Of a DNA stretch of 32,353 bases, positions 18,607-27,655 are shown one piece after another (the first letter of the stretch is position 1; each line of letters opens with the position of its first letter). Below the pieces are notes generated by a model. It saw only the letters and a list, made by a program, of their open reading frames with translations, searched no databases and had not been told where the DNA came from. Made by a program: the position numbers and the translations under genes. The stretch is from the NCBI GenBank assembly GCA_947484295.1, contig CANKOW010000010.1, forward strand, positions 1 to 32,353, given 5' to 3'. Source of the DNA: Alcaligenaceae bacterium (GTDB lineage Bacteria; Pseudomonadota; Gammaproteobacteria; Burkholderiales; Burkholderiaceae_B).

Positions 18607-20640
18607 TTGATCCCAGATACATTTATTCAGGATCTGCTTGCACGTGTTGACGTGGCAGATGTTGTTGGGCGCTATCTACAGTTAAAGAAAGGTGGTATCA
18701 ACCTGCTAGGGTTATGCCCCTTTCATAACGAAAAATCTCCCTCTTTTACGGTCAGCCCGACAAAACAGTTTTATCACTGCTTTGGTTGCGGTGCGCATGG
18801 CAGCGCGATTACCTTTCTGATTGAGCACACCGGGGCAAGCTTCCCTGAGGCGGTTAGAACGCTTGCCTCGGCTGTGGGGATGTCTGTCCCCGAAGAAAAT
18901 CGCTCTCCAGTGCAAAAGGCGGCGACGGCGCGTCGGCGTGAAGAGGTATCGCAACACACTAAGGTGCTTGAAGCGGCTCAAACGCATTATTTGGCTCAGT
19001 TGCGTGAAACGCCAGCGGCGATTCGCTATTTAAAACAACGTGGCTTAACGGGCGAAATTGCCAAAGAATTTGGGCTTGGCTGGGCTAGTTCTGATCGACA
19101 GGCCCTGGCTAAAGTGTTTGGTCGCTATGATGACCCACTTTTAGTTGAATCTGGTCTTGTGATCGAAGCTGAAGATGGTCGGCGCTACGACCGTTTTCGC
19201 GAACGGGTGATGTTTCCGATTCGAAATGTTAAAGGCGAGATTGTTGGTTTTGGTGGTCGTATTATCGGCAAGGGTGAGCCTAAGTATTTAAACTCGCCTG
19301 AAACCCCTGTGTTTTCAAAAGGTAACGAGCTGTATGGTTTGTTTGAGGGGCGTTCAGCGATCCGGTCTGAAGCTTGCGTGATTGTTGTTGAAGGTTACAT
19401 GGATGTGGTGGGTTTGGCGCAGTTAGGGGTGCGCAATGCCGTTGCCACCTTAGGTACTGCCACGACACCGATTCACATACAAAAGCTGTTGCGTTCAAGC
19501 GATAAGATTATTTTTAGTTTTGATGGTGATGGGGCAGGGCGTCGCGCAGCCTGGCGTGCCTTACAGTCTTGCCTGCCCTTATTGCGTGATGATATTTCTA
19601 TCCGGTTTCTATTTTTACCAGCAGAGCATGACCCTGATAGTTACATTCGGCAATTCGGCGAAGAGGCTTTTCGGGCTTGCTTGGCCGAGTCCGATGCGTT
19701 GTCTACGTTCTTCTTAAATGAGTTGGCTTCACGGCACGCTTTAAAAGAGGTCGAAGGGCGCGCGGCCTTGGTGTATGAAGCGCGACCCTTGTTGGCCTTG
19801 ATCCCGCAAATCACTCTTAAAGTGCAATTGCAAAATGAGTTCGCCCGTCTGGCGCAGTTAACGCCTGAAGAGTTAGCGGCCTTACTTGAAAAAGAGGTCA
19901 CTCTGGCGTTCGCAGGCTTGCCTGCTTCGGGACGGGGCGCGAGCGGGGGCTCAGGTGAAGGGCCACAGGGCGGGTCGGGTGCGCAGCGCCGAGGTGCTGG
20001 CTTTACCTCGCGAGCGGGGGGCGGGGCAGGTGCGGCAACGGCCGAGCAGGGCGCTAACTTGCCGAGTAATGGGGCTTATGCGCCCCATTCTGGCGATGAG
20101 TTAGGGTTTCAGGGCTATGACGATTCGCCAGGCGGGTTCGATCCAGGCCGGAGCGGCGGGCGTTTTGCCGCCCGCAAACCGCCACAGCGCGTCGATCGCC
20201 GCGCTGTGGCCCCAATGGCTAAGCGCCTGCTAAGGTTGCTGCTGACGCATCCTGAACTGATTGACGTGATGGGCGAGCAGCAACTTGAACTTCTTGAACG
20301 TGGCCCCCATTTAGAAATGGTCAGAGAGTTGATTGTTCTTGCACAGGCGAGTGGTGCGCGTCATGTGGGGGCACTGATCCAGGCCTCTGACCCCGGGGCG
20401 GATTTGGGGATCCTGATGGCGTCGGTTGCTGCAGACTTGATGGCTCAAGATCCCCTTCCCAATCCGCAAGCTGAATGGGAAGACGCTTTACGTCGGATTG
20501 AGCTCGAAAGCTTAAAAAGTGAGCAAGAGTCTTTAATTGCAGGCGGATTAAATAATTTGCAATCGCAGCAAAATTATCGGGAACTTTCTTCCCGCATCGT
20601 CCGTCTAATTGGGGTAATCGAAGCCAGCAAAGTACGCTGA
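18607..20640 (+). CDS. dnaG: DNA primase DnaG
   Basis: DnaG makes RNA primers for replication forks. The 677-residue protein has the CHC2 zinc finger (Cys37, His40, Cys58, Cys61). The TOPRIM catalytic core has EGYMD (Glu262) and FDGDGAG (Asp306, Asp308). A C-terminal helicase-binding domain covers about residues 531-677. A long Gly/Ser/Arg-rich linker (about 438-530) separates core and helicase-binding domain and is longer than I expect for the family. The start is TTG at 18607: an in-frame TAA lies six bases upstream, and the IPDTFIQDLLARVD opening matches the family. No clear Shine-Dalgarno is seen, in line with low primase expression from this operon. Confidence 0.96.
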   Translation: MIPDTFIQDLLARVDVADVVGRYLQLKKGGINLLGLCPFHNEKSPSFTVSPTKQFYHCFGCGAHGSAITFLIEHTGASFPEAVRTLASAVGMSVPEENRSPVQKAATARRREEVSQHTKVLEAAQTHYLAQLRETPAAIRYLKQRGLTGEIAKEFGLGWASSDRQALAKVFGRYDDPLLVESGLVIEAEDGRRYDRFRERVMFPIRNVKGEIVGFGGRIIGKGEPKYLNSPETPVFSKGNELYGLFEGRSAIRSEACVIVVEGYMDVVGLAQLGVRNAVATLGTATTPIHIQKLLRSSDKIIFSFDGDGAGRRAAWRALQSCLPLLRDDISIRFLFLPAEHDPDSYIRQFGEEAFRACLAESDALSTFFLNELASRHALKEVEGRAALVYEARPLLALIPQITLKVQLQNEFARLAQLTPEELAALLEKEVTLAFAGLPASGRGASGGSGEGPQGGSGAQRRGAGFTSRAGGGAGAATAEQGANLPSNGAYAPHSGDELGFQGYDDSPGGFDPGRSGGRFAARKPPQRVDRRAVAPMAKRLLRLLLTHPELIDVMGEQQLELLERGPHLEMVRELIVLAQASGARHVGALIQASDPGADLGILMASVAADLMAQDPLPNPQAEWEDALRRIELESLKSEQESLIAGGLNNLQSQQNYRELSSRIVRLIGVIEASKVR

Positions 20641-20665
20641 TCCGGTTAAAATCTAGGTTCACGTA

Positions 20666-20704
20666 GCCCAAGCGTTTGTTGGGCAAGCTCGTGCCATTAG
20701 GCAC
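20666..20704 (+). other. Two consecutive hairpins between dnaG and rpoD
   Basis: GCCCAA (20666-20671) pairs with TTGGGC (20679-20684), and GTGCC (20691-20695) pairs with GGCAC (20700-20704) around ATTA. Neither has a T run. In E. coli the dnaG-rpoD junction is processed by RNase E, so these may define the rpoD mRNA 5' end; that is an analogy only. Confidence 0.4.
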
Positions 20705-20727
20705 ATTCCATACAAAAGAGCACATTA

Positions 20728-23493
20728 ATGACTCGATCCGTCGGCATCAAAAAAACCATGGCAGCCGCATCGCCCAAACCTAAAGCTGCCGTGAAGCCAA
20801 CGGCAAAATCGAGTTCTAAAGCGACCCCAGTACCGACCAAATCAAGCGCTAAGTTTGTTTCTAAGCCTCCCGTTAAACCCGTCACCAAGGCTAGCGTTAA
20901 GCCTAGCGCTACGCCCGCGATCAAGCCTGCTGCTAAAACGGCGGTTAAGCCGGTGGTTAAATCGACCGCCGTGCTACTTAAAAATAGTAAATCTGCGGCT
21001 AAACCACCCGCCAAGGCGGGGCTGGCTTCTGGTAAGTCAGCGGTGGTTAAGTCTGTTTCAAAATCCGCAGCAAACACTGCAGCTCAGTCAGTCAAGGAAT
21101 CAATGAAATCGGCTTCACCTAGCAAATCAAAAGCGCCCGCATCGGCAACCCCCGCAAAAACCGCAGTCAAACCCGCAACAAAGGTTGCTGCTAAACCCGC
21201 TGATAAAGCGGCTGCCGTGCCTGCCAAAGCCGCAAGTGCGAAAGACGCTGCAGCCAAAGGCGCTACACCTAAAACAGCAGCAAACTCAGCAGTCAACTCA
21301 GTCACCAAAGCTGCCCCCGTAAAAGCTGCGTCGGGCAAGGCGCCAGCGGCTCCCAAGCCCGTGCTAGCTAAAGCACCACCCCCCGCACCGGTTTCAGCCA
21401 AAGCGCCAGGTAAGGTCGATGTCTCTAAGCCGCCACCGCCCGCAGATGATGGTGATGGCCCTCCTAAAAAAGTGTCTGGCCGTCCACCCGGTGGTACAGG
21501 TCGGCGCCCAGGTCGCCCATCAAAAAATCCAAATAACAACAGCGACAGCGAGTTTGGTGATTCGGGCGACGGCGAGCACGAAGCCGAAGTCTTACCCGAC
21601 TTAAAGCCCGTTAAACGCGGCAAGCGCGCCAAAGGTGAGGGCAAAGATCTGATTGCCCGTGGCCCGGTCACGCCTGAAGAATACGAAGCACGTCGCAATC
21701 GTCTAAAGCTACTGATTAAGCTCGGTAAAGATCGTGGCTATCTCACCTACGGCGAGATCAACGACCATCTGCCTGATGACTTAGTTGACGCCGAGGCGAT
21801 CGATGGCATTATCAGTACGTTTAGCGACATGGGGATTGCCGTCTATGACCAGGCCCCTGATGCTGAATCGTTGCTGCTGGGTGAAAACGCACCGGTTGCG
21901 ACCTCAGACGATGACGTTGAAGACGAAGCCGAAGCCGCGCTCACCACAGTCGATTCAGACTTTGGCCGCACCACCGACCCCGTGCGTATGTACATGCGCG
22001 AAATGGGTACGGTTGAACTCTTGACCCGCGAAGGCGAAATCGAAATCGCCAAGCGTATCGAGGGTGGTTTGAAAGACATGGTGAAAGCGATTTCAGCATG
22101 CCCTACCACCATCAACGAAATCTTGAATCACGTGCAGCGTGTGCGCGATGCGCAAGCGCAAATCGATGAGGTCATTGATGGCCTGGTCGATGATGATGGT
22201 GCAGAATACGCGGGTGCTGGTGTTGCAGACGACACCGAAGAAGACGGCCCCGCAGGCGGTATGAGCAGCAAGCAAGTTGAAGACCTGCGCGTTAAAGGCA
22301 TGGCCAAGTTTGAGATCGTGGGGGCGCAATTTACCAAAATGCGCGCCGCCTACGAAAAAGATGGCTATCGTTCTAAGCCTTACATGGCTGCACAAGAGCT
22401 CATTCAAAACGAATTAATGGGCATCCGCTTTACCGCCAAAATGGTTGAGCGTTTAGCCGATACCTTGCGTCAACAGGTTGAAGAAGTGCGCAAAATTGAA
22501 CGCGCCGTTTTACACACCTGCGTTGAGCGTGCCGGTATGCCGCGCGCGCACTTTATCAAGGTGTTTCCGGGCAATGAAACAAACCTTGAATGGGTGTTGG
22601 GCGAAGTCGCCAGTGGTGCAGATTATGCCGTGACGCTTACACGTCACGTACCCGCTGTGCAAGAGTTACAGCAAAAGTTAATTGATCTGCAAGTGCGCGT
22701 TGTGCTGCCACTTAAAGATTTAAAAGACGTCAACAAAAAGATGGCCACCGGTGAAGCCAAGGCTCGTAAAGCCAAACGCGAAATGACCGAAGCCAACTTG
22801 CGTTTGGTGATCTCGATCGCTAAAAAATACACCAATCGTGGCTTGCAATTCTTGGATCTGATCCAAGAGGGCAATATCGGTTTGATGAAAGCGGTGGATA
22901 AGTTTGAATATCGCCGTGGTTACAAGTTTTCAACCTACGCCACTTGGTGGATTCGTCAGGCGATTACGCGTTCAATCGCTGACCAGGCCCGCACGATTCG
23001 TATCCCTGTGCACATGATTGAAACGATTAACAAAATGAATCGTATTAGTCGTCAGATTTTGCAAGAGACCGGTGCCGAGCCTGATCCTGCAACACTGGCT
23101 TCAAAAATGGACATGCCCGAAGACAAGATTCGCAAGATCTTGAAAATCGCCAAAGAACCAATCTCGATGGAAACCCCAATCGGTGATGACGATGATTCAC
23201 ATCTGGGCGACTTTATTGAAGACAACGCAACCTTGGCCCCAGCCGAAGCCGCTTTGCATGGCTCAATGCGCGATGTTGTCAAAGAAGTGCTTGATTCGTT
23301 AACACCACGCGAAGCTAAAGTGTTGCGTATGCGTTTTGGTATCGAGATGAACACCGATCAAACACTTGAAGAAGTGGGCAAACAGTTTGACGTCACGCGC
23401 GAGCGCATACGACAAATAGAGGCCAAAGCACTTCGCAAGTTGCGCCACCCTAGCCGGGCAGATAAGTTAAAGAGTTTTCTTGAAGGCCAGTAA
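20728..23493 (+). CDS. rpoD: Primary sigma factor RpoD (sigma-70) with long N-terminal extension
   Basis: RpoD directs RNA polymerase to housekeeping promoters. The protein has 921 residues. Region 1.1 starts only at about residue 322 ([20 protein letters not shown]). Before it lies a Lys/Ala/Pro/Ser-rich tail (about 1-245), an AT-hook-like stretch GRRPGRPSK (about 259-267) and an acidic patch (about 274-292). Regions 1.2 to 4 are normal. Region 2 begins [20 protein letters not shown] (residue 690), with [12 protein letters not shown] in region 2.4. The region 4.2 helix-turn-helix [20 protein letters not shown] starts at residue 879. Extensions of this kind exist in Burkholderiales, but this one seems long. 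A second in-frame ATG at 20758 would shorten it by ten residues. Confidence 0.97.
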   Translation: MTRSVGIKKTMAAASPKPKAAVKPTAKSSSKATPVPTKSSAKFVSKPPVKPVTKASVKPSATPAIKPAAKTAVKPVVKSTAVLLKNSKSAAKPPAKAGLASGKSAVVKSVSKSAANTAAQSVKESMKSASPSKSKAPASATPAKTAVKPATKVAAKPADKAAAVPAKAASAKDAAAKGATPKTAANSAVNSVTKAAPVKAASGKAPAAPKPVLAKAPPPAPVSAKAPGKVDVSKPPPPADDGDGPPKKVSGRPPGGTGRRPGRPSKNPNNNSDSEFGDSGDGEHEAEVLPDLKPVKRGKRAKGEGKDLIARGPVTPEEYEARRNRLKLLIKLGKDRGYLTYGEINDHLPDDLVDAEAIDGIISTFSDMGIAVYDQAPDAESLLLGENAPVATSDDDVEDEAEAALTTVDSDFGRTTDPVRMYMREMGTVELLTREGEIEIAKRIEGGLKDMVKAISACPTTINEILNHVQRVRDAQAQIDEVIDGLVDDDGAEYAGAGVADDTEEDGPAGGMSSKQVEDLRVKGMAKFEIVGAQFTKMRAAYEKDGYRSKPYMAAQELIQNELMGIRFTAKMVERLADTLRQQVEEVRKIERAVLHTCVERAGMPRAHFIKVFPGNETNLEWVLGEVASGADYAVTLTRHVPAVQELQQKLIDLQVRVVLPLKDLKDVNKKMATGEAKARKAKREMTEANLRLVISIAKKYTNRGLQFLDLIQEGNIGLMKAVDKFEYRRGYKFSTYATWWIRQAITRSIADQARTIRIPVHMIETINKMNRISRQILQETGAEPDPATLASKMDMPEDKIRKILKIAKEPISMETPIGDDDDSHLGDFIEDNATLAPAEAALHGSMRDVVKEVLDSLTPREAKVLRMRFGIEMNTDQTLEEVGKQFDVTRERIRQIEAKALRKLRHPSRADKLKSFLEGQ

Positions 23494-23506
23494 AGCCTAA
23501 AAGTTA

Positions 23507-23585
<79 letters not shown>

Positions 23586-23608
23586 GTATTTTTTAAAAAC
23601 AATGATTT

Positions 23609-23635
23609 AGCCCGACTCACAAGGTTGGGCTTTTT
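23609..23635 (+). terminator. Rho-independent terminator after rpoD/tRNA
   Basis: AGCCCGAC (23609-23616) pairs with GTTGGGCT (23624-23631) over eight bases with one G-U and a seven-base loop. Five T follow or overlap (23631-23635). It would end the rpoD-tRNA transcript. Confidence 0.75.
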
Positions 23636-23893
23636 CATGTGTACGCTCCGTGTTTGATGACTTTCCTTAGGGGTTCAAGTTGGCACTCACAAAGGCATTT
23701 CAGAGCAGAGCTGATGGCGCAGGTATCTAGGTTTTTATGAGCCGACCAGCAGGCTTAGCCAACACTCGCAACAGCGCACAAATCGTGAATTCGTTTGTTA
23801 ACTACAGTCAGATCGCGGGTAAAGTGGTAACAGAACTAACAAAACAATCGTTACTTTTCCTTTACTTCTTAGACAAACTCACCGGGGCTAAAA
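23636..23893 (+). other. Gene-free leader before hcp
   Basis: Nothing here looks like a real gene. A 75-codon frame (23737-23964) overlaps hcp in another phase and has no family resemblance. The hcp promoter should lie here, but no convincing sigma-70 or sigma-54 match was found; TTGGCAC at about 23680 lacks the second sigma-54 half. GTAAC and GTTAC around 23831-23854 form a weak inverted repeat. Confidence 0.35.
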
Positions 23894-24379
23894 ATGCCAA
23901 CCCCAATGTTTTTAACCGTTACAGGCAACACGCAGGGCGCCATCGACGGAAGCTGCACGATTAAAGGGCATGAAGACACCATGCTCATCCAGGCTGTTAA
24001 ACACATGATCGAAATCCCCAAGTCACCACAAACAGGCTTGCCGACAGGTAAGCGCGTGCACGGTGCCTTAACGCTGACGAAAGAGCTTGATAAAGCTTCG
24101 CCTAAACTTTTTCAGGCGTTGACCTCTGGTGAGCAATTAAGCAGTGTCAAGCTGTCGTACTACCGTATTTCTCCAGAAGGTAAAGAAGAGCTCTATTACA
24201 CAACTGAGCTCAAAAATGCCATCATCACCCATATCCGTACTTGGGTGCCAAACTGCTTGGATACTGTTAATAAAACGATGGGTCATATGGAAGCTGTCGC
24301 GTTTACCTACGAGACCATCATCGACACCTGGACGCCTGACGGCATCGAGGCAGAAGATTCATGGAACTCACCCAAATAA
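23894..24379 (+). CDS. hcp: Hcp family type VI secretion tube protein (orphan)
   Basis: Hcp forms the hexameric rings of the T6SS inner tube and also serves as secreted protein and effector carrier. The 161-residue protein fits the family: MPTPMFLTVTGNTQGAIDG at the start, KGHEDTMLIQAVKHMIEIP, then TGKRVHGALTLTKELDKASP. LSYYRISPEGKEELYYTTEL and a C-terminal AVAFTYETIIDTW complete the fold. The ATG at 23894 has a weak GGGG-type binding site upstream. No other T6SS gene lies in the window, so this is an orphan copy between a tRNA and a tRNA remnant. It could supply a T6SS encoded elsewhere or compete with its main Hcp. No effector domain is fused to it. Confidence 0.93.
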   Translation: MPTPMFLTVTGNTQGAIDGSCTIKGHEDTMLIQAVKHMIEIPKSPQTGLPTGKRVHGALTLTKELDKASPKLFQALTSGEQLSSVKLSYYRISPEGKEELYYTTELKNAIITHIRTWVPNCLDTVNKTMGHMEAVAFTYETIIDTWTPDGIEAEDSWNSPK

Positions 24380-24410
24380 GTCTTTGAGTTATCGAGGTCA
24401 GCTTCTTCGT

Positions 24411-24435
24411 TGCCGTGTTCGACTCACGGGGGGGG
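24411..24435 (+). repeat. Right copy of the 25-bp tRNA-derived repeat (attR-like)
   Basis: These 25 bases are identical to tRNA positions 23556-23580. Similarity fades on both sides. Upstream, TTCGTT resembles the TCCGTT of the tRNA. Downstream, AGCAG followed by T and A runs resembles CACCAG followed by shorter T and A runs. The CCA end is not preserved, so this is a tRNA fragment and not a gene. It lies in the hcp 3' untranslated region. Confidence 0.88.
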
Positions 24436-24450
24436 AGCAGAATTTTTTTT

Positions 24451-24484
24451 TAAAAAAAACTTGTGTAAAAAACAAGTCTTTTTT
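24451..24484 (+). terminator. Bidirectional terminator between hcp and the decayed gene
   Basis: ACTTGT (24459-24464) pairs with ACAAGT (24472-24477) around a seven-base A-rich loop. An A run precedes it and a T run follows at 24479-24484. This serves hcp on the plus strand and the convergent pseudogene on the minus strand. Confidence 0.7.
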
Positions 24485-24488
24485 CTTG

Positions 24489-25390
24489 TCAAAACGTAAC
24501 GGTGTAGCGCAGAATGACACGACGGGTTTCGTGAAGGCCAAATTGAGTATCAAGGTTTGTACCGTATTGCAGCATAAAGCGTCCCTTACTCGTGTTGGCG
24601 ACCGCGCTGAGCAAATAGCGATGTGTCTGCAACGCGTTGTTATTGCTCATGCCATTCAATGCTGTTTCCGCTCCTGACACGTACAAATAGGTTGCGGCGA
24701 CCGAGAGGCTTGGATTGATATGTTAATGGGACCAATCTGGGTGGTGTAGAGTGGTTTTTGTGTGACTTGAGCGTTTTTAGACCCCACATGGTTGTTGGGG
24801 CTGAACCACATGGCATCGAAACCAAGCATGCCATCGAGATTTTTGGTGATTGCGGTTTGATAGCCGATTTGTATGTCGCCAGAGACGCGTTTGTTGCCTA
24901 AATTGTATGACTGCTGGTTTGAATAGCTGCCTGTCGGTAACGTTAAAAATCCTGCTATGCCCAAATAGGTTCCAGTCTGACGATTAGCATAGGGCCAAAG
25001 TGCGGTCGCGATAGTAATATCGCCGATGCCATAGTCAGTGGGCGCGTTAGAGGCCGCGCCTCCGGGTTGTAGCATTCCAACAGGAAGTTGGATAAATGAT
25101 ACGCCGGGATATCCTCAGAAGCTGTATGTGCGCCCAAGTTGCAGTTGGATTTGATTTCTGGATAGGGTCCGAGTCGGGCCCGACTTATCTCCGCGGGTAT
25201 AGGGACCCTCTTGCTCTGAGTGAATCAGTGCTGTTGAGAAGAGGGTTTTGTCTGGTGGTGGGGCGACTATGTCAAAGGGATTGAGATCAAGCGCATGGCT
25301 AGGGCCGAAAATAAAAAGCAATGTAACCAACAGAGACAAGGTGGCGTGCTTTTTATAGGCGATTGAAAATAAGGTTGGATTTTGAACCAT
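24489..25390 (-). pseudogene. Decayed outer-membrane/transporter-like protein (MetA-pathway-type family)
   Basis: The joined translation resembles proteins annotated as transporter or MetA-pathway of phenol degradation, a beta-barrel family of about 300 residues. The start MVQNPTLFSIAYKKHATLSL leads a signal peptide ending near PSHA (an earlier in-frame ATG is at 25462). An in-frame TGA at 25115-25117 interrupts GRTYSF and GYPGVSFIQLPVG. The same frame then continues with GIGDITIATALWPYANRQTG. A frameshift near 24710-24722 moves the C-terminal part (PSLSVAATYLYVSGAETALNG, ending RRVILRYTVTF) into another frame, consistent with loss of one base. The family name is from memory of sequence style; two lesions make function unlikely. 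Confidence 0.72.
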
Positions 25391-25460
25391 ACGGTTGGAT
25401 ATGTAGTTCGGTTTGCGATTCGGTATGTCGAAAGGTGTGAAACGAATATAACAAGTGTTC

Positions 25461-25525
25461 ATTTGTCATTTTCATCTTAGATTTATTGTTATCTTGATTA
25501 TATACAGATTGTCATTATGACAAAT
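25461..25525 (-). promoter_or_regulatory. Promoter and palindromic operator of the decayed gene
   Basis: On the minus strand TATAAT (25497-25502) is preceded, 15 bases away, by TTGTCA (25518-25523). The -35 box is embedded in a perfect 15-base palindrome, TTGTCATTATGACAA (25509-25523). A further ATGACAAAT copy on the minus strand (25461-25469) lies downstream of the presumed start point. This arrangement suits a repressor that binds at and after the promoter. The regulator is not in the window. Confidence 0.5.
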
Positions 25526-25599
25526 TGACCGGTGTAGCCTGACTTTTGCTAAATGAGGCGCGATTGACTCGTAATGATGCAGAATAACTTAGTTAAATG

Positions 25600-25995
25600 C
25601 TAAGAAAATGATGTTCTCAAGTCATCTAAGGTAGTGTGGGCCACCCAAAGTCGAACACCAAGTGAGCCAGAACCCTCTCGCACCGGTGATTTTCTGAGGG
25701 TAATTTCAAGTGATTCAATTTCAGGATATTTTGCGCAAGCCCGAACGATTCGGGTAATCAGTCTTTCTTGTGTTTCGTAATGACCATCGCCTGCCAAGCA
25801 AGTAATCTCGACGATCAGGGGATCATAGTCAAAGACATTTGTCATGATGTCTTCTGAGATTAAGACCAGTTTTGAGTCAATCCAAAGTGTTAAATCTAAA
25901 AGGTGCTGCGTGGGAGGGATTGTCTCGGGCCCATAGGTGCCGATTTGCGTCTGAAGGTTAAGGTCTTTCAATTCAATGCAAGCGTTGGTTTTCAT
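25600..25995 (-). CDS. FolB-like dihydroneopterin aldolase family protein
   Basis: The 131-residue protein matches the T-fold of FolB/FolX: ELKDLNLQTQIGTYGPE at the start, VFDYDPLIVEI in the middle and LEITLRKSP near the end. Tyr57 and Lys102 are candidates for the Tyr and Lys that catalyse retro-aldol cleavage of dihydroneopterin in folate synthesis. The motif ETQERLITRI replaces the more usual Glu-Xaa-Leu-Ala stretch, so it may be a divergent paralogue (FolX-like epimerase or other). The ATG at 25995 is preferred to one 20 codons upstream; AGGA lies 11 bases before it. It lies upstream of the decayed gene on the same strand and carries the same ATGACAAAT motif in its leader. Confidence 0.75.
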   Translation of the reverse strand: MKTNACIELKDLNLQTQIGTYGPETIPPTQHLLDLTLWIDSKLVLISEDIMTNVFDYDPLIVEITCLAGDGHYETQERLITRIVRACAKYPEIESLEITLRKSPVREGSGSLGVRLWVAHTTLDDLRTSFS

Positions 25996-26139
25996 GATGG
26001 ATTGGTTCCTAGTATGACAAATCTGTGACGCGCGCTTGTCACCATCGCCGGTCAACTGTCAAAGAAAATACACAATCGAAGATTAGATTGGAGTCCGTCA
26101 GTTCGTTTTTTTGACATCTTCAAACATCTAGGAGCCTTC
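25996..26139. promoter_or_regulatory. Divergent control region between folB-like gene and phytase-like gene
   Basis: The region must hold both promoters, but no strong sigma-70 pair is visible. TATGACAAAT at 26013-26022 matches the operator-like motif at 25516-25525. AGGAG at 26130-26134 is the ribosome binding site of the plus-strand gene. TTGACA at 26111-26116 is too close to that start to act as its -35 box. Confidence 0.35.
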
Positions 26140-27504
26140 ATGTTTTTCCTTCCAAAACAGACAGCGTACTCAATTGCTACGCTGGCAATATCGATGTGTT
26201 GTGTAACATCGATTCAAGCGCAAACAGAACACCCAGCAACGCTCTCAGGCCATGTGGTGATTCCTGCCATGACCTTTGTTAATGCACCAGCAGATGCACC
26301 CTCAGTGTTGCAAACTTCGGGCAAATTTACAACTGGTAAACGTGTCGAAGAATTGAATTCAATTGAAGGCCTATCGGCAGGGCGCCCAACAGGTGTTAAG
26401 TTGCCTTTCAAAGGGCAACCTATTCAAGGGCACTCAGGCATTAAAAAAATGTCCGACGGTACCTATTGGATTTTGACCGACAATGGTGCCGGTTCGAAGG
26501 CCAACTCACCTGACTTTATGCTGTATTTAAGTCATTACAACATTGACTTTGCAACGGGCGCAGCCAAGGTATTAAAAACTGTTTTCTTGCATGACCCAGA
26601 TAAAAAAGTACCTTTCAGAATCGTTCATGAGTCAACCGACAAACGCTACCTAACAGGCGCTGACTTTGATCCTGAAGCCTTTCAGTTTGCCGGCGGGTTT
26701 TTGTGGATCGGTGAAGAGTTTGGGCCCTACATTATCAAAGCTGATTTGAATGGTAAGGTTGTTGAAATTTTCGAAACCTTTGTCGACGGAAAATTAATCA
26801 AATCGCCTGATCATTTTTCTGTGGTCGCGCCCAATACCCCAACAGATTTGGTCGCTTTTCAACTGCGCCGTTCGAAAGGGTATGAAGGCATGGCCGCTTC
26901 GACAGACGGCACCAAGCTTTACCCCTTGTTAGAAGGTGCGCTTTGGGATGAGACCACAAAGTCTTATGAAGCAGTCGATGGCAAACAGTACTTGCGTATT
27001 GTTGAGTTTGACGTCAACACCAATAAATGGACTGGTCGTCATTGGAAATATGTCATGGAAGGAAACCATCACGCCATCGGTGACTTCAACATGATTGATG
27101 CCACGACAGGTTTGATTATTGAACGCGACAATGGCGAAGGGACAGAAGACAAAGCTTGCCCGTCAGGCCAACGTCGTACCGATTGCTTTCATGACTTAGC
27201 TAAGTTCAAACGTATCTATAAAGTTGAATTCAGCGACGCCAATGCAGGCGGACCTGTACGAAAAATTGCTTTCATCGACTTGATGAAAATTCAGGACCCG
27301 CAGAAAAAATCCAAGAAAGCTCTGAACAACGGCGTACTGACGTTTCCATTTTTCACAATTGAAAACGTCGATATCGTCGATGCCCGTCACATCATTGTTG
27401 GCAACGACAACAACTTGCCCTTCTCGAGCAGCCGTGATCCCAATAAAGCTGACGATAACGAGTTAGTGTTGCTTGAAGTTGAAGCATTTTTGAAAGCGAA
27501 ATAG
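26140..27504 (+). CDS. Secreted esterase-like/phytase-like family protein
   Basis: The 454-residue protein has a signal peptide of about 27 residues (hydrophobic core IATLAISMCCVT, probable cleavage after IQA). The mature part matches the 'esterase-like activity of phytase' family, a beta-propeller fold. Recognisable pieces are GHSGIKKMSDGTYWILTDNG, GGFLWIGEEFGPYIIKADL, RSKGYEGMAASTDGTKLYPL and IIERDNGEGT. Substrate is unknown; members are placed in the periplasm or outside the cell, and hydrolysis of phosphate esters is only suggested. The gene has a good AGGAG site, stands alone and ends with its own terminator. Confidence 0.85.
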   Translation: MFFLPKQTAYSIATLAISMCCVTSIQAQTEHPATLSGHVVIPAMTFVNAPADAPSVLQTSGKFTTGKRVEELNSIEGLSAGRPTGVKLPFKGQPIQGHSGIKKMSDGTYWILTDNGAGSKANSPDFMLYLSHYNIDFATGAAKVLKTVFLHDPDKKVPFRIVHESTDKRYLTGADFDPEAFQFAGGFLWIGEEFGPYIIKADLNGKVVEIFETFVDGKLIKSPDHFSVVAPNTPTDLVAFQLRRSKGYEGMAASTDGTKLYPLLEGALWDETTKSYEAVDGKQYLRIVEFDVNTNKWTGRHWKYVMEGNHHAIGDFNMIDATTGLIIERDNGEGTEDKACPSGQRRTDCFHDLAKFKRIYKVEFSDANAGGPVRKIAFIDLMKIQDPQKKSKKALNNGVLTFPFFTIENVDIVDARHIIVGNDNNLPFSSSRDPNKADDNELVLLEVEAFLKAK

Positions 27505-27535
27505 TATCAACTTATTTGTATTGATATGATTGAAA

Positions 27536-27577
27536 GGCCACCAGCATTGACTTTGTGCTGTGTGGCCGGTCTTTTTT
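27536..27577 (+). terminator. Rho-independent terminator after the phytase-like gene
   Basis: GGCCAC (27536-27541) pairs with GTGGCC (27562-27567). CAGCA and TGCTG extend the stem with one bulged base. A seven-T run follows at 27572-27578. The next gene therefore needs its own promoter. Confidence 0.85.
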
Positions 27578-27604
27578 TCACTTTTTCGTGATGTCGATTC
27601 GCAA

Positions 27605-27610
27605 TATACT
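27605..27610 (+). promoter_or_regulatory. Candidate -10 box for the dioxygenase-GGT pair
   Basis: TATACT lies 46 bp before the dioxygenase start and after the terminator at 27536-27577. No clear -35 box is present; TTTTTC sits at the expected place. Confidence 0.3.
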
Positions 27611-27655
27611 CTTTGAAGCAATATCGCAAAGACCGATCACGCCCAGGAGACCACT

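Noticed and set aside
20697-21698. Long antisense frames (126 and 204 codons) opposite the rpoD 5' region
   Set aside because: They mirror the repetitive Lys/Ala/Pro codons of RpoD and give low-complexity Ala/Gly/Leu-rich translations with no family likeness.
23680-23700. Sigma-54 promoter for hcp
   Set aside because: TTGGCAC is present but the TTGC half at the required distance is missing.
23737-23964. 75-codon plus-strand frame before and inside hcp
   Set aside because: It overlaps hcp in another phase, has no clear binding site and no recognisable domain.
23636-24435. A complete T6SS or prophage tail module
   Set aside because: Only hcp is present; no vgrG, tssB/tssC, clpV, baseplate or phage gene is found in the window.
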